This document shows positions 1 to 7,524 of a stretch of 10,056 nucleotides of DNA, in pieces. Position numbers and translations under genes: made by a program. The stretch's first letter is position 1. The number at the start of each line of letters is the position of its first letter. The notes beneath the pieces are model-generated. The model saw nothing but the letters and a program-made list of their open reading frames with translations. It was not told the DNA's origin and searched no databases. Source of the DNA: an uncultured Planctomycetaceae bacterium (GTDB taxonomy: Bacteria > Planctomycetota > Planctomycetia > Pirellulales > UBA1268); the NCBI GenBank assembly GCA_937900985.1, contig CALCGM010000272.1, positions 1 to 10,056 of the forward strand, written 5' to 3'.

Positions 1-104
1 GCTCATCGGCCTGGGCTCACCCCGAGCGACCCACATCAGCCGGCACCAGCGACTATAACCATCGGTCCCTGGCCGCCTGATCGCCTCCCTCCCGGAGCCT
101 CGCC
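1..104. other. Short region upstream of the sulfatase
   Basis: No gene can be supported here. A TGA at 78-80, in frame with the sulfatase, closes any N-terminal extension of that gene. A TAA at 56-58 ends another forward frame that is open from the window edge; this could be the last 18 codons of an upstream gene, but they are too few to identify. The hexamer TATAAC at 54-59 resembles a -10 box, but I see no convincing -35 box at the right distance, so I do not call a promoter. Confidence 0.4.
94..97 (+). promoter_or_regulatory. Ribosome binding site of the sulfatase gene
   Basis: GGAG lies seven bases before the ATG at 105. Together with the in-frame TGA at 78-80 and no other start codon between them, it fixes the sulfatase start at 105. 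Confidence 0.7.
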
Positions 105-1649
105 ATGCCCACACGTCTTGCCTTCCTCCTTGCAGCCCTGCCTGCCGTGTGCTGCAGCCTGGCTGCGCCGAAGACGCTGGCGGCCGACCAGCCGCCCAAC
201 GTGATCCTGGTGATGGCCGACGACCTCGGCATCGGCGACATCTCCCCCACCAATCCGGCCTGCAAGATCCAGACCCCGCGGCTGCAGCGGATGGCGGATG
301 AAGGGATGACGTTTCTCGACGCCCACACAAGCAGCTCGGTCTGCACGCCCACCCGCTACGGCCTGCTGACCGGCCGCTACAACTGGCGATCGCGGCTGGC
401 CCGGGGCGTGCTCAGCGGCACCAGCGAGCACCTGATTCCGGCTGAGCGGCCCACGCTCGGCCACCTGATGCAGGCCGCCGGCTTCCACACGGCGATGATC
501 GGCAAGTGGCATCTCGGCTGGGACTGGGCGAAGACCGACGGCAGGATCGACTTCACGAAGCCGGTGAAAAACGGCCCCGACATCAACGGCTTCGACTCCT
601 ACTACGGCCACTGCGGCTCGCTCGACATGCCGCCCTATGTGTGGGTCGACACCGGCCGCATCACCGCCGAGCCAGACCGCGAAGAGGGCGTGACCGCCAA
701 GGAAGACCGCTACGGCTGGTATCGCACAGGGCCGATCGGTGCGGATTTTCAGATCCCGGAAGTGCTGCCGCATCTCTTCGACAAGGCGACGGCCTACGTG
801 GAGTCGCGGGCGGCCACCGCCAAAGAGGGCGAGCCGTTCTTCCTCTACCTGCCGCTGCCGGCGCCCCACACCCCGATCGTGCCGCTGCCTCCGTTCAAAG
901 ATGCCAGCGGCCTCAACCCCTACGCCGACTTCGTGATGCAGGTCGACCACCTGATGGGAGAGCTGCTCGACTGCGTTGCAGAGGCCGGGCTCGACGAGAC
1001 CACGCTGGTGATCTTCACCAGCGACAACGGCTGCTCGCCGCAGGCCAACTTCGAGCTGCTGCGAGAGAAGAGCCACGATCCCAGCGCCGGCTACCGTGGC
1101 CACAAGGCCGACATCTATGAGGGCGGCCACCGCGTGCCGCTGATCGCCCGCTGGCCGGGCCGCATCGCTCCGGGCGCGACCACCGCTGCGCTCGCCTGCC
1201 TGACCGACATCTACCCGACGCTTGCCGACATCACCGAGCAGCCGCGGGCAGAGCAGGGGGGGGAAGATGGCTTCAGCCTGCTGCCGGTGCTCACGGGCAG
1301 GGGCGACTCGGAGCGGACGAGCCTGATCAGCCACTCGATCGATGGCTCCTTTGCGATTCGGCAGGGCGACTGGAAGCTCTGCCTCTGCCGGGGCAGCGGC
1401 GGCTGGAGCGAGCCCAAGGAGCCCGCGGCCACGAAGCAAGGGCTGCCGCTGCTGCAGCTCTTTCATCTTGGTGATGATCCCGCGGAAACGGCCAACGTCG
1501 CGGAAGAGCATCCCGAGCGGGTCGCCGAGCTGCTGCTTCTGCTCGATGAGCTCGTGCAGGCAGGCCGCAGCACACCGGGAGCGGCGCTGGCCAACGACCG
1601 CGCCGTGGCATTCCTCCAAGAGGGCGTCAGCCTGCCGAGCCGTCCATAG
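105..1649 (+). CDS. Secreted type I sulfatase (arylsulfatase / GalNAc-6-sulfatase-like)
   Basis: The 514-residue protein belongs to the formylglycine-dependent sulfatase family (alkaline phosphatase superfamily) and should hydrolyse a sulfate ester, probably on a polysaccharide, outside the cytoplasm. Residues 1-27 form a signal peptide (short basic start, hydrophobic core, LAA-type cleavage region). Metal-binding Asp39-Asp40 sit in the strand after VILVMA. The core motif CTPTR at 80-84 gives Cys80 (codon 342-344) as the residue converted to formylglycine. Active-site candidates are Lys134 and His136 in GKWHLG, His255 in APHTP, Asp307-Asn308 in TSDNG and Lys333-334 region RGHK followed by EGGHRVP. 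The C-terminal domain (about 385-514) contains the FAIRQGDWKL and GGWSEP stretches usual in planctomycete arylsulfatases. Length is normal for the family and all expected catalytic residues are present. It needs a formylglycine-generating enzyme, which is not in this window. The exact sulfated substrate cannot be read from sequence. Confidence 0.95.
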   Translation: MPTRLAFLLAALPAVCCSLAAPKTLAADQPPNVILVMADDLGIGDISPTNPACKIQTPRLQRMADEGMTFLDAHTSSSVCTPTRYGLLTGRYNWRSRLARGVLSGTSEHLIPAERPTLGHLMQAAGFHTAMIGKWHLGWDWAKTDGRIDFTKPVKNGPDINGFDSYYGHCGSLDMPPYVWVDTGRITAEPDREEGVTAKEDRYGWYRTGPIGADFQIPEVLPHLFDKATAYVESRAATAKEGEPFFLYLPLPAPHTPIVPLPPFKDASGLNPYADFVMQVDHLMGELLDCVAEAGLDETTLVIFTSDNGCSPQANFELLREKSHDPSAGYRGHKADIYEGGHRVPLIARWPGRIAPGATTAALACLTDIYPTLADITEQPRAEQGGEDGFSLLPVLTGRGDSERTSLISHSIDGSFAIRQGDWKLCLCRGSGGWSEPKEPAATKQGLPLLQLFHLGDDPAETANVAEEHPERVAELLLLLDELVQAGRSTPGAALANDRAVAFLQEGVSLPSRP

Positions 1650-1665
1650 GCCTGGGGCCGCCTAT
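1646..1665. terminator. Possible bidirectional hairpin between convergent genes
   Basis: Arms ATAGGC (1646-1651) and GCCTAT (1660-1665) are perfectly complementary around an eight-base loop. The structure covers the stop codons of both the sulfatase (1647-1649) and the cyclase (1662-1664). It is symmetric, so it could act in both directions. There is no clear T-run and only six base pairs, so termination is an inference. Confidence 0.35.
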
Positions 1666-3818
1666 TTGGCCTGCATGCGGGCCACACCATCCCAGTCGGC
1701 CGGCGGTGGATCCGCCGCATAGGCCTGGCAGATTTCGTACAGCCTGACGAGCGACGGCTCGTGCGGCCACGCCTCGAGGAGTTTGGCGAGCTGCGAGAGG
1801 GCTTCGGCAAACTGCCGCTGTTGGTAGGTCTGCCAGGCGGCTTCGTAGGCCTGTGCAAAGGCCAGTCGCTCCGCAGCGACCTCGCCGCGGGGCCCCAGCG
1901 GCTCGTAGATCCGCTTGCCCTGTTGCTTGCCCTTCACCGCAACGAGGTCCACCAGCCGCCAGGCGAAGGCATCTCCCGTCGACTCCTTCATGTCCTCGCT
2001 GACGAGCACCTCCGTGCCGTAGAAGCGGTTGAGACCCTCCAGGCGGGCCGCGAGGTTCACCGTGTCGCCCAGCACGGTGTAACTCAGCCGAGATGTGGCC
2101 CCCGCGTTGCCGACGATCACGGTGCCGGTCGAGAGCCCAAAGCGGGTGTTGAGCGGAGGCAGTCCCTGGGCCGCCCATGCTGCGTTGCACTCCCCGAGCC
2201 GCCGCGAACAGGCGACCACCGCCTCCATCGCATGCTCGGCATGCCTGGGATCCTGACGAGGGGCGCCCCAGAAGGCCACGATCGCGTCGCCAATCAGCTT
2301 GTCGACCGTGGCGCCATGGTCCTCCAGGATCGTGAGCATCTCCCGAAAATAGTCCGCCATGTGGGCCGTCAGCGCCTCCGGGCCCATTGATTCGGCGATC
2401 GTGGTGAAGCCGCTGATGTCGGTGAAGAGGATGGTCAGGGATTCGCTCGTGCCGCCGATCTGAGCCACTTCGCCGCGGTGCACGAGCTCTCGGACCACCT
2501 CAATCGGCACGTATTTGGAAAACGACTGCAGCGTGGCGAGCATCTGCTGCTGAGCATCGGCGAGCTGGCTGACCTCGGAGAGCTGTGAGCTGACCGGATC
2601 GTGGGCATCGAGGTCGAGGCTGCGGATGCGACGGCTGGAGTTGGCCAGGGCCTCCAGCGGCCGGCCGTAGGTTCGCGACATCACGAGGGCCATCAGCAGC
2701 GCTGCCAACAGGGCCACCAGCGACACGGCCAGCGTGACGTTTCGCTGCCGAATCACATCTCCCAAGAAATCTGCCTCCGGCACGATCACGGCAATCCAGA
2801 AGGTGTTCTCGCCAAGGGTGTAGGCGTGAAACCCTCCCCACCACCCCTCGCCCCCGGCTCGAAATCGAAAGGCATCCTGAGGCCTTCCAACCGCCTCCCA
2901 GGCTGCGACCGCCGGGGCAACACCAGGGGTCCTCAGGTTCTCGGCCGGCGGAAGCTGCGCGGCGGAGTCGGCGACGGCTGCGTTTGGGGGCGTGAAGATC
3001 AGCGAGTTGCGGATCGAGCCATCGTCGGCGTAGTCGTCGCTGCGGGGGAGCCCCACGACTTCAAGCCCGCCTCCCCCCTCCCGCTCCGCCAGCACAAACG
3101 CCGTGCCCCGCTCGCTCACCGGCAGCGCCGTGGTGAAGCGGGAAATGTCGAGAAGCAGGAGGTCGAAGGCCACCACATAGGTCGTGTCACCGGAAACCCA
3201 GTGGGTCGCGGCGGTGATCCCAGGGTCCTTGGTGATGAAAAAGATCACCGGCTCCGTCCAAAACACCTCCTCGCCCGCGGCAGCCTTGAGCGCCTCCTGA
3301 TACCAGATGCGTCGCCTTGGGTCGTACTCAAGCTCACCAAAGCTTTCCTGGGATTCGCCTGTGCGGGTGTTCCACGTGCGGTTCAACACGCGGCTGCCCC
3401 AGTCGTCTGCCCGCACCACCCGGTTGGTCCAGGCATCTGGATCGAGCGGGTCGCGGAGCAGCAGATACTCCTCTCCGCGAGACGTGGCCACCATCATGGA
3501 CGACAGCTGCGGATACTGCCGCAGGATCGGCACAAAGAGCGTATTTAAGGCCTCGTGATCGGTGGCATCGAGAATGCCGGCGCGGGCCCAGTCGACACCG
3601 ATCCTGACGTTGCTGTGGACGGTTCCGAAGAACCGGTTGAGCTCCGTCTCAGTGCGGGTGGCGGTCCGCTCGATCAGCGATTTCGAGAGATCCTCCACCG
3701 CTGAAGAGCCGAGGATCCAGGTGGCCACCAGGATCGTCCCGCTGGTGAGCACGATCAGCAGCGAGAGGTTCCGCAGCATGCTGTGGCGGATGGTGATTGG
3801 ACGGGAGCCGAGGGGCAC
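1662..3818 (-). CDS. Membrane receptor adenylate cyclase (dCACHE-HAMP-class III cyclase)
   Basis: Makes cAMP from ATP in response to an extracytoplasmic signal. In the 718-residue form started at the GTG at 3818, the order is: short cytoplasmic start, membrane segment about 16-37, periplasmic dCACHE sensor about 38-355, membrane segment about 360-380, HAMP about 381-431, catalytic domain about 455-640, and a helical TPR-like tail 650-718. The sensor contains the YDPRRRIWY block (165-173) and Asp219. All class III catalytic residues are visible: metal-binding Asp467 (FTDISGFT) and Asp511 (KLIGD), the adenine-specifying pair Lys507 and Asp585, ribose-side Asn588, transition-state Arg592 (NLAARLE), and Lys629 (VKGK) for the triphosphate. 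The Lys-Asp pair argues for adenylate rather than guanylate cyclase. The frame stays open to a GTG at 3866, giving 734 residues, but that start has no ribosome binding site. The gene is divergent from the 2-oxoacid oxidoreductase operon and convergent with the sulfatase. The ligand is unknown. Confidence 0.93.
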   Translation of the reverse strand: MPLGSRPITIRHSMLRNLSLLIVLTSGTILVATWILGSSAVEDLSKSLIERTATRTETELNRFFGTVHSNVRIGVDWARAGILDATDHEALNTLFVPILRQYPQLSSMMVATSRGEEYLLLRDPLDPDAWTNRVVRADDWGSRVLNRTWNTRTGESQESFGELEYDPRRRIWYQEALKAAAGEEVFWTEPVIFFITKDPGITAATHWVSGDTTYVVAFDLLLLDISRFTTALPVSERGTAFVLAEREGGGGLEVVGLPRSDDYADDGSIRNSLIFTPPNAAVADSAAQLPPAENLRTPGVAPAVAAWEAVGRPQDAFRFRAGGEGWWGGFHAYTLGENTFWIAVIVPEADFLGDVIRQRNVTLAVSLVALLAALLMALVMSRTYGRPLEALANSSRRIRSLDLDAHDPVSSQLSEVSQLADAQQQMLATLQSFSKYVPIEVVRELVHRGEVAQIGGTSESLTILFTDISGFTTIAESMGPEALTAHMADYFREMLTILEDHGATVDKLIGDAIVAFWGAPRQDPRHAEHAMEAVVACSRRLGECNAAWAAQGLPPLNTRFGLSTGTVIVGNAGATSRLSYTVLGDTVNLAARLEGLNRFYGTEVLVSEDMKESTGDAFAWRLVDLVAVKGKQQGKRIYEPLGPRGEVAAERLAFAQAYEAAWQTYQQRQFAEALSQLAKLLEAWPHEPSLVRLYEICQAYAADPPPADWDGVARMQAK

Positions 3819-3925
3819 GTTTTTCTCCAACTTTTCCGACTTGTCAGGTTCGTCGCCAGCGGCCACACTGCGGGGATTGCAAGAAGCTCATGAGGGAACG
3901 GGGATTCGCTTCCAAGCCTCGCATC
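3819..3925. promoter_or_regulatory. Divergent promoter region, cyclase versus kor operon
   Basis: This 107-base gap must hold the control signals for both outward-facing genes, unless transcription begins inside them. On the plus strand, TTGTCA at 3841-3846 resembles a -35 box, but the hexamer 17 bases on (CACACT, 3864-3869) is a poor -10 box. The eight-base word CGGGGATT occurs twice in direct orientation (3871-3878 and 3899-3906), 28 bases apart. A short palindrome CTCATGAG sits at 3887-3894. No operator can be named. If the oxidoreductase starts at ATG 3890 instead of 3926, the gap shrinks to 71 bases and the second repeat becomes coding. Confidence 0.45.
3825..3828 (-). promoter_or_regulatory. 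Ribosome binding site deciding the cyclase start
   Basis: On the minus strand the order is GGAG, six bases (AAAAAC), then GTG at 3818-3816. This is an ideal Shine-Dalgarno distance. The longer start at GTG 3866 and the internal ATG at 3779 both lack such a site. An ATG start at 3779 would also cut off the basic stretch that precedes the first membrane segment. Confidence 0.65.
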
Positions 3926-5728
3926 ATGGATCCAACAGACGTTTCCGACCCGCGGTATTACCACAAGGTCGTCGACTGCCAGTGGGCGTGTCCGGCACAC
4001 ACCAACGTGCCGGCCTACATTAGGCTCATCGCCCAAGGCCGCTATTCTGAATCGTACCTGCTCAACCGGGCTTCGAACGTCTTTCCAGGCGTGCTCGGCA
4101 GGACCTGCGACCGCCCCTGCGAGCCTGCCTGCCGCCGCGGCCGTATCGACGAGAAGCCGGTCGCCATCTGCCGGCTGAAGCGGGTGGCTGCTGATCTCCG
4201 CGACGACATCGAGCCGTTTCTGCCAAAGGCTCCCGAGCAGAAGAATGGCAAGCGGATCGCCCTGATCGGGGCGGGGCCGGCCTCGCTGACCGTTGCCAAC
4301 GACCTCCTGCCGCTCGGCTACGAGGTGACGATCTTCGAGAAAAACCAAAAACCTGGCGGCCTGATGCGGATCAACATCCCGTCGTTTCGCCTGCCGGCCA
4401 AGGTGCTCGATGATGAATGTGGCTACATCATCAACATGGGCGCCGAGATGCGCTACGGTGCGACCGTCACCAGCCTCGCCGCCGTCCTCGATGAGGGCTT
4501 CGACGCCGTGTTTGTCGGCAGCGGGGCGCCCAAGGGGAAGGATCTCGACATCCCCGGCCGCCACGACGATCCGGCCCACGTGCACATCGGCATCGACTGG
4601 CTGGCCAACGTGCACTTCGAGCACATCACGAAGATCGAGCCCCGGGTGATCATCATCGGCGTGGGCAACACGGCGATGGACTGCTGCCGCAGCGCCAAGC
4701 GGCTCGGGGCCACCGACGTGAAGGTGGTCGCCCGCCGCGGCCGCAGGCACTTCAAGGCGTCGCCCTGGGAGCTGGAAGACGCCGAGGAGGAGCTCGTCGA
4801 AATCATCGAAAACCATGCCCCGAAGCGGATGGTCGTGGAAAACGGCACGCTCGTTGGCATGGAGTTTGATGTGCTCGAGTGGCGGGAAGACGCCTCGGGC
4901 AAGCAGACGAGCACCGTGCTCCGCACTGAAACGATTCCCTGCGACGCGGTGATTCTGGCGATCGGCCAAGACAACGCCTTCCCTTGGATTGAGCGCGACC
5001 TGGGCATTGAGTTCAACAAGTGGGAGATGCCCGTCGTCGACTCCGAGACGCACCAGAGCAGCAACCCGAAGGTCTTCTTCGGTGGCGATGCGGCCTGGGG
5101 CCCGAAGAACATCATCTGGGCGGTTGCCCACGGCCATGCGGCGGCGATCTCCATCGACCTGTTCTGCCAGGGCGAGGATGTCACCAAGCGGCCGCCGGAA
5201 GGCATGAACCTGCTGAGTGTGAAAAACGGCCTGCACAGCTGGGCCTACGACAACGGCTTCGACGCCTCCGGCCGGCAGGTGATGCGGCATGAGGAGCTGA
5301 CCAAGCGGTTTCGCGACCTCAAGGTCGAGGTCGAGCTGGGCTTCTCCGCCGAGCAGGTGGCCACCGAGGTGTCCCGCTGCCTCAACTGCGACATCCAGAC
5401 GCACTTCAACGCCCCGAAGTGCATCGAGTGCGACGCCTGCATCGACGTCTGTCCGACCGCCTGCCTGACGATCACCAAGGCCCAGCCGTCGGAATCCGAG
5501 CTCCGCACGCATCTCACGGTGCCGGCGGTGAACCTCGACCAAGACATCTACCACTCCGCAGCCCTCCCGCAGACCGAGCGGGTGATGGTCAAAGACGAAG
5601 ATGTCTGCCTGCACTGCGGGCTGTGTGCCGAACGGTGCCCCACTGCTGCATGGGACATGCAGCTCTTTGATCTCCTCCAGCCCAAGGCTGGGGCGACCTG
5701 CCACGACGAGGTTCCCGCGACCGTATGA
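3926..5728 (+). CDS. korC: FAD/Fe-S NAD(P)H oxidoreductase subunit of 2-oxoacid oxidoreductase (KorC-like)
   Basis: Electron-transfer subunit, expected to link the KorAB reaction to NAD(P)(H). The 600-residue protein has an N-terminal Fe-S domain of the Fer4_20 type (Cys18, 22, 61, 65, 69) and then a GltD-like two-dinucleotide module. Its FAD site is GAGPAS at 115-120 with acidic Glu138. Its nucleotide site is GVGNTAMD at 245-252, followed by basic VVARRGRR (267-274), which favours NADPH. GGDAAWG at 386-392 closes the FAD fold. The C-terminus carries two [4Fe-4S] motifs, Cys499/502/505/509 and Cys561/564/567/571, separated by about 50 residues. There is no good ribosome binding site. ATG 3926 was chosen because it puts the conserved DPRYYHKVVDCQWACPAH close to the N-terminus; ATG 3890 (612 residues) is possible. 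The frame is also open to 3797, but that would overlap the divergent cyclase. First gene of a three-gene operon; its stop overlaps the next ATG by four bases. Glutamate synthase small subunit is a common automatic label but does not fit the neighbours. Confidence 0.88.
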   Translation: MDPTDVSDPRYYHKVVDCQWACPAHTNVPAYIRLIAQGRYSESYLLNRASNVFPGVLGRTCDRPCEPACRRGRIDEKPVAICRLKRVAADLRDDIEPFLPKAPEQKNGKRIALIGAGPASLTVANDLLPLGYEVTIFEKNQKPGGLMRINIPSFRLPAKVLDDECGYIINMGAEMRYGATVTSLAAVLDEGFDAVFVGSGAPKGKDLDIPGRHDDPAHVHIGIDWLANVHFEHITKIEPRVIIIGVGNTAMDCCRSAKRLGATDVKVVARRGRRHFKASPWELEDAEEELVEIIENHAPKRMVVENGTLVGMEFDVLEWREDASGKQTSTVLRTETIPCDAVILAIGQDNAFPWIERDLGIEFNKWEMPVVDSETHQSSNPKVFFGGDAAWGPKNIIWAVAHGHAAAISIDLFCQGEDVTKRPPEGMNLLSVKNGLHSWAYDNGFDASGRQVMRHEELTKRFRDLKVEVELGFSAEQVATEVSRCLNCDIQTHFNAPKCIECDACIDVCPTACLTITKAQPSESELRTHLTVPAVNLDQDIYHSAALPQTERVMVKDEDVCLHCGLCAERCPTAAWDMQLFDLLQPKAGATCHDEVPATV

Positions 5729-7524
5729 ACGGCGTCAACGACTTTGCCTTTAAGATTGGCACCGTCAACGGCACAGGCTCTGCGAGTGCCAACGGCTTGC
5801 TGATGCGGTCCATCTTTCGGATGGGCATCCCGGTTTCTGGCAAGAACCTCTTCCCATCGAACATCCAGGGGCTGCCGACCTGGTATGAGGTCCGGGTGAA
5901 TGCCGACGGGCACCTCGCCCGCGCGGCCGAGCTCGACATGGTCGTGGCGCTCAACCCGTCGACCTATGCCAAAGACGTCGCCGAGGTCCGCGAGGGCGGA
6001 TATCTGCTCTACGACTCGTCGTGGCCGCTGCCGAAGGAGCTCAATCGCGAGGGCATCACGATCCTTGGCGTGCCTTTCGGCAGGCTCTGCGTGGAGGCCT
6101 TCACCGGCGACCGCGAGCGGACGCTGCTCCGCAACATCGCCTACACCGGCTCGCTGGCGGCCCTGCTCGGGATCGACATGGCGGTGATCGACACGCTCCT
6201 CAACGAGACCTTCGGCAAGAAGCAGAAGCTCCTCGACGCCAACCACACCGCGATCCGCATCGGCTACGACGCCGCCGTCGAGCTGCTCGACTGCCCGCTG
6301 CCGTTTCGGCTCGAGCGAATGGACGCCACGAGCGACTCGATCCTGATCGACGGCAACACCGCCGCAGCTCTCGGCGCCCTGTATGCCGGGGCGACCGTGG
6401 GGGCGTGGTATCCGATCACCCCTTCAACCTCGCTGATGGAGGCCTTCACGGCCTTCTGCCAGAAGTATCGGGTGGACCCCGAGACGGGCGAACGGAAGTT
6501 TGCCATCCTGCAGGCTGAAGACGAGCTGGCCGCCGCCGGCATCACGATCGGGGCCGGCTGGGCGGGCGCCCGCGCCTTCACCAACACCTCCGGCCCCGGC
6601 ATCTCGCTGATGCAGGAGTTTCTCGGCCTGGCCTACTACGCCGATATCCCGGCGGTGTTTTTCAATATTCAGCGGTGCGGCCCCTCCACCGGCATGCCCA
6701 CCCGCACCCAGCAGCCCGACCTGCTGGCGATGGCCTACGCCTCGCACGGCGACACGAAACACCCAATCCTGTTTCCGGCCGATCCCGGCGAAGCCTTCAC
6801 GATGGCCACGCAGGCCTTCGACCTGGCCGACCGGCTCCAGACGCCGATCTTCGTGGCCTCCGATCTCGACATCGGCATGAACGACTGGATGGTCAAGCGG
6901 CTCGAGTGGGACGACAGCTCCACGCCCGACCGCGGCAAGGTGCTCACCCGCGAAGACCTCGATCAGCTCGCTCGCTTCTCGCGCTACCGCGACGTCGATG
7001 GCGACGGCGTCGCCGCCCGCACCCTGCCGGGCGTGGGCGGGAAGGGGGCCTACTTTGTGCGTGGCTCCGGCCACGACCAGCATGCCGACTACACCGAAGA
7101 CTCAGCCGCCTACTGCGAGCTTGTCGATCGGCTGAGGCGAAAGTTTTCGTATGCCGCCACGCTCGTGCCGGAGCCGCTGCTCCTGAAGCACGACGGGGCC
7201 GACATCGGCCTGGTGACGATCGGCGGCTGCGATCTCGCCGTCCGCGAGGCCCAAGAGCTGCTCAAAGAGCAGGGGATCCTCACCGACGTGATGCGGATTC
7301 GGGCCTTCCCGTTCCAGAGCGAGGTGAAGGAGTTTATCGAGTCGCACGAGACGGTCTATGTGATCGAACAAAACCGCGATGCCCAGCTCCGCAGCCTGCT
7401 GATGATCGAACTGGGCATCCCCAGAGACGCCATGACGCCGATCCTCGACTACGGTGGCATGCCGCTGACGGCACGGGTTGTTGTTGAAGCTGTCGCCGGG
7501 GCCCCGGCAGGAGTGCCCGCATGA
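5725..7524 (+). CDS. korA: 2-oxoacid:ferredoxin oxidoreductase, fused gamma-alpha subunit (KorA-like)
   Basis: Catalytic subunit of a TPP-dependent 2-oxoacid oxidoreductase, probably acting on 2-oxoglutarate (2-oxoglutarate + CoA to succinyl-CoA + CO2 plus two low-potential electrons). The 599-residue protein begins with a gamma-type domain (about 1-190) containing GTVNGTGSASANG (12-24) and NLFPSNIQGLP (41-51). The alpha pyrimidine-binding domain (about 205-430) has GNTAAALGALYAG, YPITPST (229-235), the QAEDELAA stretch with Glu265, TSGPG (288-292) and GPSTGMPTRTQQ (319-330). Domain II (about 490-590) has the DIGLVTIGG and YVIEQNRDAQ motifs. It has no cysteine cluster motif of its own, as expected for this subunit. 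The ATG lies inside the stop of the preceding gene (ATGA, 5725-5728), so translation is probably coupled; GAGG at 5708-5711 is rather far upstream to be a strong site. Substrate preference is inferred from similarity to KorA-type proteins; a branched-chain or other 2-oxoacid cannot be excluded. Confidence 0.93.
   Translation: MNGVNDFAFKIGTVNGTGSASANGLLMRSIFRMGIPVSGKNLFPSNIQGLPTWYEVRVNADGHLARAAELDMVVALNPSTYAKDVAEVREGGYLLYDSSWPLPKELNREGITILGVPFGRLCVEAFTGDRERTLLRNIAYTGSLAALLGIDMAVIDTLLNETFGKKQKLLDANHTAIRIGYDAAVELLDCPLPFRLERMDATSDSILIDGNTAAALGALYAGATVGAWYPITPSTSLMEAFTAFCQKYRVDPETGERKFAILQAEDELAAAGITIGAGWAGARAFTNTSGPGISLMQEFLGLAYYADIPAVFFNIQRCGPSTGMPTRTQQPDLLAMAYASHGDTKHPILFPADPGEAFTMATQAFDLADRLQTPIFVASDLDIGMNDWMVKRLEWDDSSTPDRGKVLTREDLDQLARFSRYRDVDGDGVAARTLPGVGGKGAYFVRGSGHDQHADYTEDSAAYCELVDRLRRKFSYAATLVPEPLLLKHDGADIGLVTIGGCDLAVREAQELLKEQGILTDVMRIRAFPFQSEVKEFIESHETVYVIEQNRDAQLRSLLMIELGIPRDAMTPILDYGGMPLTARVVVEAVAGAPAGVPA
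7509..7513 (+). promoter_or_regulatory. Ribosome binding site of korB inside korA
   Basis: AGGAG lies seven bases before the ATG at 7521, within the last codons of the preceding gene. It is the strongest Shine-Dalgarno site in the operon. It suggests that the beta subunit can be initiated independently as well as by coupling through the ATGA overlap. Confidence 0.7.

Noticed and set aside
54..59. TATAAC as a sulfatase -10 box
   Set aside because: It matches five of six bases, but no acceptable -35 hexamer lies 16-18 bases upstream; a single hexamer is weak evidence.
105..185. Lipoprotein signal in the sulfatase (Cys16-Cys17)
   Set aside because: The residues before the cysteines (Pro-Ala-Val, Ala-Val-Cys) do not fit a lipobox, and an ordinary cleavage site follows at LAA.
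36..1619. Long minus-strand open frame (527 codons) opposite the sulfatase
   Set aside because: It is a mirror of GC-rich codon use. The predicted protein is rich in Arg, Gly, Ala, His and Val with no domain, while the plus strand has a complete sulfatase.
3887..3894. CTCATGAG palindrome as an operator
   Set aside because: Eight bases with no extension of the symmetry is expected often by chance, and it overlaps a possible ATG start.
3797..3925. N-terminal extension of the KorC-like gene back to ATG 3797
   Set aside because: The extra residues are unlike the family N-terminus, would overlap the divergent cyclase gene, and have no ribosome binding site.
3755..5704. Minus-strand open frame of 649 codons opposite the KorC-like gene
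   Set aside because: Same shadow effect; it has no recognisable motif, and it overlaps both the cyclase start and a clear Fe-S flavoprotein gene.
3926..5728. Glutamate synthase small subunit (gltD)
   Set aside because: The core fold is GltD-like, but the C-terminal double ferredoxin domain and the adjacent 2-oxoacid oxidoreductase genes, with no gltB large subunit, point to a KorC-type role.
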